A stretch of 7,565 bases of DNA from assembly GCA_031265025.1 (NCBI GenBank), contig JAISDF010000064.1:1-7565 (forward strand). The letters are read 5' to 3'. This stretch comes from Spirochaetaceae bacterium. GTDB taxonomy: Bacteria; Spirochaetota; Spirochaetia; Treponematales; Breznakiellaceae. Position 1 is the first letter of the stretch. Every line of letters begins with the position of its first letter. A program made the translations under genes and the position numbers. Below the pieces are notes generated by a model. That model was given only the letters and a program-made list of their open reading frames with translations. It searched no databases and was not told the origin of the DNA. Positions 1-5,988 of this stretch are shown in pieces.

Positions 1-126
1 GTCTGTCGACCGGACACCACAGTCTGTCGACAGAATGACCCGGCCTGTCGACAGAATGATGTAGTCTGTCGACCGGATACCGCAGTCTGTCGACAGAATG
101 ACCCGGTTTGTCCCCCGGACAGGTCA
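1..126. repeat. 21-bp tandem repeat (minisatellite) with phased GTCGAC palindromes
   Basis: Six adjacent 21-bp units begin at 1, 22, 43, 64, 85 and 106; the last is degenerate, and the array runs off the left edge. Units 2 and 5 are identical and contain the perfect 12-bp palindrome TCTGTCGACAGA (23-34 and 86-97). Unit 3 carries it with one change. Units 1 and 4 share the left half but read TCTGTCGACCGG. The GTCGAC core recurs at 5, 26, 47, 68 and 89, exactly 21 bp (two helical turns) apart. Units 1-2-3 and 4-5-6 suggest a 63-bp higher-order period. There are no unique spacers, so it is not a CRISPR array. Because 21 is a multiple of three, at least three of the six frames stay open through it, so open frames here are weak evidence of coding. 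Function unknown. Confidence 0.9.
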
Positions 127-210
127 TGGAGAAGGCCTTTGAGGGCGGAACTTGTAACGCCCGCGGTAACAGGAAATGAAAAATAATCGTCTAAAAGATG
201 GAGATGAGTA

Positions 211-258
<48 letters not shown>

Positions 259-324
259 AGGAACCGTGCCAAGTGAGTTTAATTTAGGTTTATTTTGTAG
301 TATTATTTTCATAATGCTGGAATT

Positions 325-354
325 ATTTTACGGTATAGCCTGAGTATCTGTCAA
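325..354 (-). promoter_or_regulatory. Candidate sigma70-type promoter reading leftward
   Basis: On the minus strand, TTGACA (plus-strand 349-354) matches the -35 consensus 6/6. It is followed after 18 bp by TAAAAT (325-330), 5/6 to the -10 consensus. The surroundings are AT-rich (258-340). The predicted start of transcription is near 318, so RNA would run through the CT microsatellite towards the left edge. It lies just downstream of the MATE stop codon, so it would not serve MATE; it points to a gene at or beyond the left edge. I see no convincing rho-independent terminator for MATE in this stretch. Confidence 0.45.
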
Positions 355-396
355 GCGAAAAGGTTCCCGGAAGCCGGCAATGCTTACGCGGTACAT

Positions 397-1764
397 CTAC
401 ACCAGCCGCTTCTCCTTCCACTTCCCGCTCTTCCAGCGGAAAAGAAAAAAGCAGCCCCTGACAAGCCATTCGCAGACCATGGATACCCACACGCAGACAA
501 CCCCCACGCCGAAAAAGCGGGCCAGAACATAGGCAAAGCCTACCCGCACAAACCACATGGCAAGGGTTGCCACAATCATGGTATACGCGGCGTCTCCCGA
601 GGCTCTCAGTGCATAGGGGAGGCAGTAGGCGAAATTCCAAATGAAAATCGCGGCGGTGCAGAAGATGAGGCCCCCCTGACGCGCTATGCCGAGGCTTTCC
701 GGCGACAGCCTGAAAAACCCGAAGAAGACAGGCATAAAGAGAATGAAGCCCAGGTTGAGAATTCCCATAATGAAGTAACTCAGGAGTATGAGTTTCTTTG
801 TATAACGCACGGCGCTCTTGGTATCGCCTGCGCCTACGCACTGTCCCACCACGGGCATCATGGCCGTGGCTACGGCGAGGCCGGGAAGATTGCCTATGGT
901 CATGATGATGTTGGTAACCGCGTAGCCCGCTATGGCCGGGGTTCCGAAAGTTGACACAAGGCGGGAGAGGGCGAGCTTTCCGACCTGAAATATGGCGCCT
1001 TCGACGCCGTTCGGGACGCCTACCTTGAGTATGCGCTTTATAAGCGGCATGTCAACGTGAACGCGGAAGATTCCTTCCAGGGTAATGGGCGTTCCCCGGG
1101 CGCGGTACAGCATCCCCAGAAGGACCGCGGCGGCGGCAAAACGGCTCAGCAGGGTGGAGAGCGCCGCCCCGGCGACGCCCCACTTGAAGACAAAGATAAA
1201 AAGGGCATTGCCGAGGACATTCAATATATTGACCAGAAACGAAATCCACATACCTACATGGCTGTTTCCCATGCTTCTGTACAGGGCCGAACCGGCGGTG
1301 CTCAGGGCTATAAAAGGATAACTCATGGCGGTAAAGAAAAAATATTTTTCCGCCTGAACCATGATGCCCGGCTCTATATGCCCGTAGATGCCGTGAAATA
1401 CCGCGCTTCTGGCGGCGAGCATGACCAGGGAGAGCAGCCCGGATAAAGAGGCGACAGTGTAGATGAGCTGCCTTGCCGCGCTTCTGGCGCTTTTGTTGTC
1501 CCGTTTCCCGAGAAACTGGCTGCATACCACGGCTCCTCCGGCCGCCAAAAAGGAAAAGGCCTGGAGCAGGACGACGTTTATGGAATCCGCCAGCGAAACG
1601 CCTCCGACAGCTTCCTCGCCCAGATACGCGACCATGACGGTATCGATGATTCCCATGAGGACGATGAGCAGTTGATCGATAACAAGGGGCCATATCAAAA
1701 CCAGAAGCCGCCGGTTGGTCCACCGGGACGGCAGGGGCTCTGAAGCGGCTGCTGGGGGATTCAC
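397..1764 (-). CDS. MATE-family multidrug/cation antiporter
   Basis: This is a 455-residue inner-membrane protein predicted to export organic cations or drugs in exchange for Na+ or H+. The length and roughly twelve hydrophobic segments fit the MATE (NorM/DinF-like, COG0534) family. Family-like motifs can be read in both halves. N-terminal half: WPLVIDQLL (25-33), the GIIDTVMVAYLG stretch with Asp41, SQFLGKRD (82-89), LYRSMGNS (161-168) and the Asn-rich NILNVLGNALF region (179-189). C-terminal half: GQCVGAGD (307-314) and LRASGD (386-391). The tail is short and basic (WKSGKWKEKR). The start is GTG at 1764: an in-frame TAG lies three codons upstream, and the next Met (residue 37) is inside the first membrane segment. 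The Shine-Dalgarno is poor (AGAAAG). The gene is divergent from the LacI-family regulator. The substrate and the coupling ion cannot be told from sequence. Confidence 0.93.
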   Translation of the reverse strand: MNPPAAASEPLPSRWTNRRLLVLIWPLVIDQLLIVLMGIIDTVMVAYLGEEAVGGVSLADSINVVLLQAFSFLAAGGAVVCSQFLGKRDNKSARSAARQLIYTVASLSGLLSLVMLAARSAVFHGIYGHIEPGIMVQAEKYFFFTAMSYPFIALSTAGSALYRSMGNSHVGMWISFLVNILNVLGNALFIFVFKWGVAGAALSTLLSRFAAAAVLLGMLYRARGTPITLEGIFRVHVDMPLIKRILKVGVPNGVEGAIFQVGKLALSRLVSTFGTPAIAGYAVTNIIMTIGNLPGLAVATAMMPVVGQCVGAGDTKSAVRYTKKLILLSYFIMGILNLGFILFMPVFFGFFRLSPESLGIARQGGLIFCTAAIFIWNFAYCLPYALRASGDAAYTMIVATLAMWFVRVGFAYVLARFFGVGVVCVWVSMVCEWLVRGCFFLFRWKSGKWKEKRLV

Positions 1765-1773
1765 TTTCTATAT

Positions 1774-1802
1774 ATGGTATAAACTGGTTCCGCTACAGTC
1801 AA
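1774..1802 (-). promoter_or_regulatory. Weak candidate promoter for the MATE gene
   Basis: On the minus strand, TTGACT (plus 1797-1802, 5/6 to -35) is followed after 17 bp by TACCAT (1774-1779, 4/6). A TATACC at 15-bp spacing overlaps it. Transcription would begin within a few bases of the GTG at 1764, implying a nearly leaderless message; this agrees with the poor ribosome site but weakens the call. Confidence 0.25.
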
Positions 1803-1850
1803 TGGCCGTTTTGACTATTGTGAAATCGGCGTTAAATATTAAAATTTTTC

Positions 1851-1879
1851 TTGACGCGGGAAAAAAGGGGATTTATAAT
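1851..1879 (+). promoter_or_regulatory. Sigma70-type promoter of the LacI-regulator/ABC operon
   Basis: TTGACG (1851-1856) and TATAAT (1874-1879) are separated by the ideal 17 bp. An AT-rich stretch (1831-1850) directly upstream could act as an UP element. Transcription should start around 1886, inside the first half of the double palindrome at 1883-1911, so a bound repressor would block initiation. A weaker TTGACT lies at 1811-1816 without a good -10. Confidence 0.8.
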
Positions 1880-1882
1880 TAT

Positions 1883-1911
1883 GGGAACGTTCCCGAAACG
1901 GGAACGTTCCC
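1883..1911. promoter_or_regulatory. Double LacI-family operator, a nested palindrome
   Basis: Two perfect copies of GGGAACGTTCCC (1883-1894 and 1900-1911) lie 17 bp apart centre to centre, joined by GAAAC. The whole is itself an inverted repeat with 13-bp arms around AAA (1896-1898). A palindrome with central CG (AACGTT) is the classic form of LacI/GalR-family operators, and the element spans about -3 to +26 of the predicted transcript directly before the regulator gene. Autorepression is therefore the natural reading. In RNA the same sequence folds as a strong hairpin ending one base before the AGGGG ribosome site (1912-1916), so it could also affect translation. Binding by this regulator is inferred, not shown. 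Confidence 0.8.
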
Positions 1912-1924
1912 AGGGGTTTTTTGG

Positions 1925-2926
1925 ATGGCAACCATAATTGATGTCGCCAGGGCGGCGGGAGTATCAAAATCCACAGTGTCCAGGGCTTTTACCGAGCCCG
2001 CTTCCGTGCGTCCCCATACCCTCAAGCGCGTTACCAGGGCCGCCAAATCGGTTGATTATACGCCCAATGCCATCGCACGGGCGATGATCACCAAAAAGAC
2101 CGAGAACATAGGGTTCATCATTTACAATCTCCAGGCCCCGGCCATCGTAAACCCCTTTTACGGGCCCATACTGGAAAGCGTGGTCGAGCTTATGGCCCTG
2201 AGAGGATACAGCATTTTTATTTCTTCCGACGCGGGCCTTACGCATCATTCAGGCGAACTCATGCTGCGCAGGCAGGTTGACGGGGTAATACTCGCTTCCC
2301 GGACCAGCGCGGCGATAGTGAGCAGTTTTACCGGCCGGAATATTCCCGTGGTGCTTCTCAACTACCATATCAATATGGGGGGAGTGTACAGCATATTGTC
2401 CGATGACGCCGGGGGGATTATGAACGCCGTCCGGTATCTTTTTGACGCGGGACACAGGAGCATAGGGTTTATCGAAGGGCGTTTTACCCGGTTTATTTTC
2501 AGGCGCAGGCATCAGGGGTTTACGGAAGCTATAAAGGCATACGGGCTTTCCGTCATGCCTGATTTCTGCGCGGCTGTGGAGCCGACCATTGAGGACGCTT
2601 TTGACAAGGTATACGCCATGCTGGGACGGAAAAAGCGGCCTTCGGTTCTGCTTTGCACCAATGACGTGGTGGCCGTAGGAGCGGTCAAGGCGGCGCTGCG
2701 CCGGGGCCTCCGGGTTCCTGAGGATATATCGGTGGTCGGCTATGACAACAGCGAACTCTGTGCGGCCTGCCAGCCGGCGATAACGTCCATTGACACCAAT
2801 GCCCGGGAACTGGGGAGGATGACGGTCGAGTATCTTTTCAAACAAATAGGGGGAGAAAAGCCTGAATCAACAACGGTTACAGTGGGGACCCGCCTCGTCG
2901 AGAGGGAATCGGTTGCCATAAAGTAA
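1925..2926 (+). CDS. LacI/GalR-family transcriptional regulator
   Basis: This 333-residue, full-length, cytoplasmic DNA-binding repressor is likely to sense a small ligand. The N-terminal helix-turn-helix is textbook (TIIDVARAAGVSKSTVSRAF, residues 3-22). A hinge helix (TPNAIARAM, 46-54) follows, then a periplasmic-binding-protein-like sensor domain (about 62-333) with the family signatures RRRHQGF (193-199), CTNDVVAVGAVKAAL (244-258) and VPEDISVVGYDN (264-275). The start is ATG 1925: AGGGG lies eight bases upstream and the HTH begins immediately; the longer open frame upstream covers the promoter and operator. At the hinge position equivalent to PurR Leu54, which inserts into the central CpG of the operator, this protein has Met54. 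It is the first gene of the operon, 138 bp before the binding-protein gene and with no clear terminator between them, so it likely controls itself and the transporter. The effector is unknown. Confidence 0.95.
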   Translation: MATIIDVARAAGVSKSTVSRAFTEPASVRPHTLKRVTRAAKSVDYTPNAIARAMITKKTENIGFIIYNLQAPAIVNPFYGPILESVVELMALRGYSIFISSDAGLTHHSGELMLRRQVDGVILASRTSAAIVSSFTGRNIPVVLLNYHINMGGVYSILSDDAGGIMNAVRYLFDAGHRSIGFIEGRFTRFIFRRRHQGFTEAIKAYGLSVMPDFCAAVEPTIEDAFDKVYAMLGRKKRPSVLLCTNDVVAVGAVKAALRRGLRVPEDISVVGYDNSELCAACQPAITSIDTNARELGRMTVEYLFKQIGGEKPESTTVTVGTRLVERESVAIK

Positions 2927-2934
2927 CCGGCAGG

Positions 2935-3047
2935 GTTGTCCGGAAACTTCGTGTCCCGGACAACGTTCATTACAATACCGCGGTTTTTAAGGTCTCAGGG
3001 GCCTGAAAACCGCGGGGCTTGGACCACGGCGGCTTGCCGGACAAGCC
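2935..3047 (+). promoter_or_regulatory. Structured leader between regulator and binding-protein genes
   Basis: Three inverted repeats fill this gap: GTTGTCCGG (2935-2943) with CCGGACAAC (2956-2964); CCGCGGTTTT (2978-2987) with AAAACCGCGG (3006-3015); and GGCTTG (3031-3036) with CAAGCC (3042-3047). CCGGACAA occurs twice (2956-2963 and 3037-3044), so TTGTCCGG at 2936-2943 could pair with either copy; the distal pairing would break the third hairpin, just before the ribosome site. A TACAAT (2971-2976) could be a -10 element, but I find no good -35 for it. No hairpin is followed by a U-run, so none is called a terminator. A role in mRNA processing, stability or attenuation is inference. Confidence 0.5.
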
Positions 3048-3064
3048 TGGTTAAGGAGAAGAAG

Positions 3065-4231
3065 ATGGGAAAGAAAAGAACAGTAACGGTCTGCGTCCTG
3101 CTTATGCTCGCTGTCCTCTGCGGACAGGCATTCGGGGGGCCCAACCGTGACAGCGGCGACGGGGGAACGGTAACCCTCAATGTGGCTACGGCCGGTGATA
3201 CCAATATGCTGGAATTTTTCCAGAACTATATTGGCCCCGCCTTTACCGCGAAGTATCCTAATATCCGGCTCAATGTTGTCGGTACAGGCCCCGGCGATGA
3301 CGGTTCAAGGACCATCTATACCAAATGGAAGGCCCAGCTCGACGCGGGACGTTCCGGCTGGGATATTGATGTGGGCTGCGTCAACGAATCCATCATGGCC
3401 GAGATGATCGGCAACAGGGTCATTGAACAGTATGTACCCGGCATCAGCAATGCCAGGTATGTCAATACCAGGGCGTCCGAATACGCCCTGGGAACTCCGG
3501 TGAGGAACTATGTGGTTCCCCTGTTCCAGTCCCAGATAGTCCTGGCCTACAATCCCCAGACGGTTTCCAATCCGCCGAGGAATTTTACCGAGCTTGAAGC
3601 GTGGATCAGGTCTCATCCCAACAAATTCGGCTATAACGGCGTGGTGGGCGGCATGAGCGGCGTTGGCTTTACCGCGGCCTGGCTGTACGCCAAGACCGGC
3701 GACTATCAGACCATAGCGGTCGGTCCGTACAATGAAAGCATCATCAGCAGATGGAGCCCGATAATCAAGCAGCTCAAGGATCTTCCCGTGGTCATTACCC
3801 AGGGCAACGCGGGTACTCTGGACATGCTTAACCGGGGCGAAATCGACATCGGTCCCGTATGGGTTGATATGCTTCTCCTGTGGAAATCAGACGGCCGCAT
3901 GAACCCCAACATCCGCATGCTGCTTCCCGAACCCGGCATGCCCGGACAGCCCATGTACATGGTCGTCGGAAGCAGGGCCGCGAACATTGAGGCCGCCAGG
4001 CTCTTCTGTGATTTTATCGCCGATCCTGCCGTACAGGCGGAATTTGTGGTCGGCAAGTACACCTGGTATCCGGGAGTGGATTCGGTGGCGGTGTTTGAAC
4101 AGTGCACCCCCGAGGCGAGGCAGCTTCTCTTTACCGAAGTTACCGCCGAGGAGATTGCCAGAAAAGGCCAGGCCCTGCCTCTTTCCGATTACATGAGAGA
4201 GATGCAGCGGCTCTATGCCGAAATCCGTTAA
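3065..4231 (+). CDS. ABC transporter periplasmic solute-binding protein
   Basis: This 388-residue protein is exported and delivers substrate to the permease pair encoded downstream. The start is ATG 3065, with AAGGAG six bases upstream. A basic N-terminus (MGKKR) and hydrophobic core (7-18) form a signal peptide, followed by Cys19 (LAVLCGQ) and a Gly/Asp-rich linker (24-34). Cleavage could be by signal peptidase I after AFG (24), or, less canonically, at Cys19 as a lipoprotein. The mature part has the family 1 binding-protein layout: a first strand TVTLNVATAG (35-44), a YPNIRLNVV segment (64-72), a WDIDV region (99-103), the FQSQIVLAYNP crossover (154-164), and a C-terminal PAVQAEFVVGKYTWYPGVDS region (321-340). 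It resembles PotD/YnjB-type proteins more than sugar-binding ones, though weakly. The ligand cannot be assigned. Confidence 0.88.
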   Translation: MGKKRTVTVCVLLMLAVLCGQAFGGPNRDSGDGGTVTLNVATAGDTNMLEFFQNYIGPAFTAKYPNIRLNVVGTGPGDDGSRTIYTKWKAQLDAGRSGWDIDVGCVNESIMAEMIGNRVIEQYVPGISNARYVNTRASEYALGTPVRNYVVPLFQSQIVLAYNPQTVSNPPRNFTELEAWIRSHPNKFGYNGVVGGMSGVGFTAAWLYAKTGDYQTIAVGPYNESIISRWSPIIKQLKDLPVVITQGNAGTLDMLNRGEIDIGPVWVDMLLLWKSDGRMNPNIRMLLPEPGMPGQPMYMVVGSRAANIEAARLFCDFIADPAVQAEFVVGKYTWYPGVDSVAVFEQCTPEARQLLFTEVTAEEIARKGQALPLSDYMREMQRLYAEIR

Positions 4232-4239
4232 AGGCGGAA

Positions 4240-4275
4240 GAAGTTCAGGGACACGTTCCCTGAACTTCGTGTCCC
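4240..4275 (+). repeat. Intercistronic hairpin with an alternative fold
   Basis: The 63-bp gap between the binding-protein and first permease genes holds a perfect 12-bp stem, GAAGTTCAGGGA (4240-4251) with TCCCTGAACTTC (4257-4268) and a CACGT loop. An overlapping 8-bp stem, GGGACACG (4248-4255) with CGTGTCCC (4268-4275), is mutually exclusive with most of it. There is no U-run, so read-through is expected. In ABC operons such hairpins commonly protect the upstream binding-protein message and lower permease expression; that role is inferred here. The 13-mer AACTTCGTGTCCC (4263-4275) also occurs at 2945-2957, in the gap on the other side of the binding-protein gene. Confidence 0.8.
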
Positions 4276-4294
4276 AATGGAGTGTAAAAGAGGT

Positions 4295-5158
4295 ATGAGC
4301 GATATAACCAAGACCATGTCCCGGTACCGCGTCGAAAAAACGTTTTATATAGTACTCGGAATCCTCATTGTACTGCCGCCGGTGCTTGTCATCAGCGTGG
4401 AATATATCTATCCCTTTCTCCTTTCGTTTATTTCGAGCCTCCATGTAAAGGAGTCTCTTTCGCTTGGGAATTACGCCTATGCCTTCAGGGTATACGGAAG
4501 GGATATTGTATTTACGGTCTATGTTTCCCTGCTTTCCCTGATCTGCGTCATGCTTGTCGCGGTTTTTCTTGGAGGGTATCTGACGATTAAGGCCAACAGG
4601 ATAATCGAGTTCCTGTTCAAGATACCCCTGTTTATTCCCTTTGTTGTCGTGGGCCATGCCATGAGAACCTTTCTGGCCCCCAAGGGACTTTTGAATTCGA
4701 TGTTAAGTCAGATAGGCCTTGTTAATCTGGATAATCCCCCCAATTTTATTTACGGCGCCGCGGGCATTGTGATTTCCCTTACCTGGAAGCAGATGGCCTT
4801 TGCCCTGCTTCTGGTGATGTCCGCCTTCCGTTCCGTAGACGAGAGCTTTCTTGAAGCCGCCCGCAATTTCGGCGCGTCCACGTTCCGGCAGATAGTGGAT
4901 TTTCTCCTCCCCCTTTCACGGGGAAGCCTTGGCGTGGCGTCCATACTCATCATAACTTCGTTTTTGCAGAATTTTTCGGTGGTGATGATGATGGGCAATT
5001 CAGGCGGCGCCAAGCATATCATGGTTGACATTTATCACAGCATAACCTACCTCCAGGATTTTCCCTTGGCCAACGCCATGGGGGTTATCTCGTATCTGCT
5101 CGCCCTGGGAGCCGCGGTTATTTACTTAAAAGAAGGGCTCAGAAAAGATGGCAAATAA
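4295..5158 (+). CDS. ABC transporter permease 1 (PotB-like)
   Basis: This 287-residue inner-membrane subunit forms half of the translocation channel. It has about six hydrophobic segments (roughly 15-38, 71-97, 106-124, 151-177, 211-233, 260-277). The cytoplasmic EAA loop that docks on the ATPase is clear: EAARNFGASTFRQIVDFLLP at 187-206, with the conserved Glu187, Gly193 and final Pro206. Length and loop fit binding-protein-dependent transport permeases (BPD_transp_1). The start is uncertain. ATG 4295 has GGAG twelve bases upstream and is preferred; ATG 4277 (six residues longer) directly abuts the hairpin and has no ribosome site; ATG 4316 also lacks one. Its 3' end overlaps permease 2 by 11 bp, which points to coupled translation. 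Confidence 0.9.
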   Translation: MSDITKTMSRYRVEKTFYIVLGILIVLPPVLVISVEYIYPFLLSFISSLHVKESLSLGNYAYAFRVYGRDIVFTVYVSLLSLICVMLVAVFLGGYLTIKANRIIEFLFKIPLFIPFVVVGHAMRTFLAPKGLLNSMLSQIGLVNLDNPPNFIYGAAGIVISLTWKQMAFALLLVMSAFRSVDESFLEAARNFGASTFRQIVDFLLPLSRGSLGVASILIITSFLQNFSVVMMMGNSGGAKHIMVDIYHSITYLQDFPLANAMGVISYLLALGAAVIYLKEGLRKDGK

Positions 5159-5972
5159 TCCACTCAAGTCCTCCGGTCCCCTGCGCATGGTTTTACGGCT
5201 CGCGGCCTATGCCGTTACCCTGTTTGTCGTATTCGGCCCCCTGTCGGGCCTGGTGATATGGAGCCTTGCCATAAAATGGTACTGGCCCCATCTTATTCCC
5301 TCCGAATGGGGACTCTTTTACTGGGCCAAGGCTTTTCAGGGTGAACTTATGCGTTCCTTCCTCAACGGGGTAACTATAGCGCTCATCGTTACCGCCCTTG
5401 TGGTCCTCATGTCCGTTCCCCTTGCCTATGTGCTTGCCCGTTACCGGATACCGGTAAAACGCTTTATCCTGGCGCTCTTTCTTCTGCCCCAGGCTTTTCC
5501 GTCGCTGCCGATTTTCGCCAACCTTTCGACGCTGTTTTACCGCTGGGGCGTAGCGGGGAGGATGACCGGCGTCGTCATGATTCATGTAGGCGCGGCGTTC
5601 ATTTATTCAATCTGGACCATGGTCTCGGTGTTTCAATCCATACCCCTGGTGCTTGAGGACGCCGCGTCTTCGCTGGGGGCAAGAAAGATACGGACCTTTT
5701 TTGATGTGGCCCTGCCCCTTGCCATTCCGGGAATAGCGGCGTCGAGCCTTTTGGTGTTTCTCTATTCCCTTGATGAATTTACCGGAACCCTGCTCATAGG
5801 TTCTCCCTTTGTAAAAACCCTGCCGGTGCAGATGTACCTCGCGTCCATGGGATACGAGATGCAGATCGCGTCGGTAACCAGCCTCATCATCACCATACCG
5901 GGAATACTGCTCCTGGTAGTATTCGAGCGTTTTATGAAGGCGGAATACCTTTCCTCCTTCGGCAGACTGTAG
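5148..5972 (+). CDS. ABC transporter permease 2 (PotC-like)
   Basis: This 274-residue inner-membrane partner of permease 1 has about six membrane segments (roughly 18-42, 71-97, 104-128, 138-162, 190-212, 240-260). The EAA loop reads EDAASSLGARKIRTFFDVALP (the first 20 are 170-189, Pro190 last), with Gly177 conserved. The segment FLYSLDEFTGTLLIGSP followed by TLPVQMY (204-230) closely matches the pattern of the polyamine/opine/phosphonate branch (PotC-like), where SxDEF...G...TLP is typical; this is the best clue to transporter class. ATG 5148 lies inside the end of permease 1, with AAGGG about ten bases upstream. The stop is 16 bp before the ATPase start. The substrate is still undetermined. 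Confidence 0.92.
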   Translation: MANNPLKSSGPLRMVLRLAAYAVTLFVVFGPLSGLVIWSLAIKWYWPHLIPSEWGLFYWAKAFQGELMRSFLNGVTIALIVTALVVLMSVPLAYVLARYRIPVKRFILALFLLPQAFPSLPIFANLSTLFYRWGVAGRMTGVVMIHVGAAFIYSIWTMVSVFQSIPLVLEDAASSLGARKIRTFFDVALPLAIPGIAASSLLVFLYSLDEFTGTLLIGSPFVKTLPVQMYLASMGYEMQIASVTSLIITIPGILLLVVFERFMKAEYLSSFGRL

Positions 5973-5988
5973 ATTGGAGGTCCCGTAC

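Noticed and set aside
1..126. Possible CRISPR array
   Set aside because: Units follow one another with no unique spacers, and unit length is 21 bp.
363..380. Terminator for the MATE gene from TTCCCGGAA and CCGG repeats
   Set aside because: The palindromes leave almost no loop, and no proper U-run follows on the minus strand.
323..841. 172-residue minus-strand open frame
   Set aside because: It overlaps the MATE gene in another frame, has an Arg/Leu-rich composition and no recognisable motif.
1057..1446. Plus-strand open frames antisense to MATE
   Set aside because: They lie entirely opposite a well-supported gene; composition mirrors the membrane-protein codons.
1715..1924. N-terminal extension of the LacI regulator
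   Set aside because: This stretch contains the promoter, operator and ribosome site, and the HTH starts right after ATG 1925.
2978..3015. Rho-independent terminator after the regulator gene
   Set aside because: The 10-bp stem is strong, but what follows (GGGGCTTGG) is not a U-run, and the loop is 18 nt long.
4277..4294. Upstream ATG start for permease 1
   Set aside because: No ribosome site precedes it and it abuts the hairpin arm; ATG 4295 is preferred though not certain.
3887..4657. 256-residue minus-strand open frame
   Set aside because: It spans parts of two well-supported plus-strand genes and the hairpin gap, with low-complexity charged sequence; a shadow frame.
5974..5988. TTG start for the ATPase, five residues longer
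   Set aside because: The TTG overlaps the GGAGG that serves ATG 5989, and family members begin close to the ATG position.
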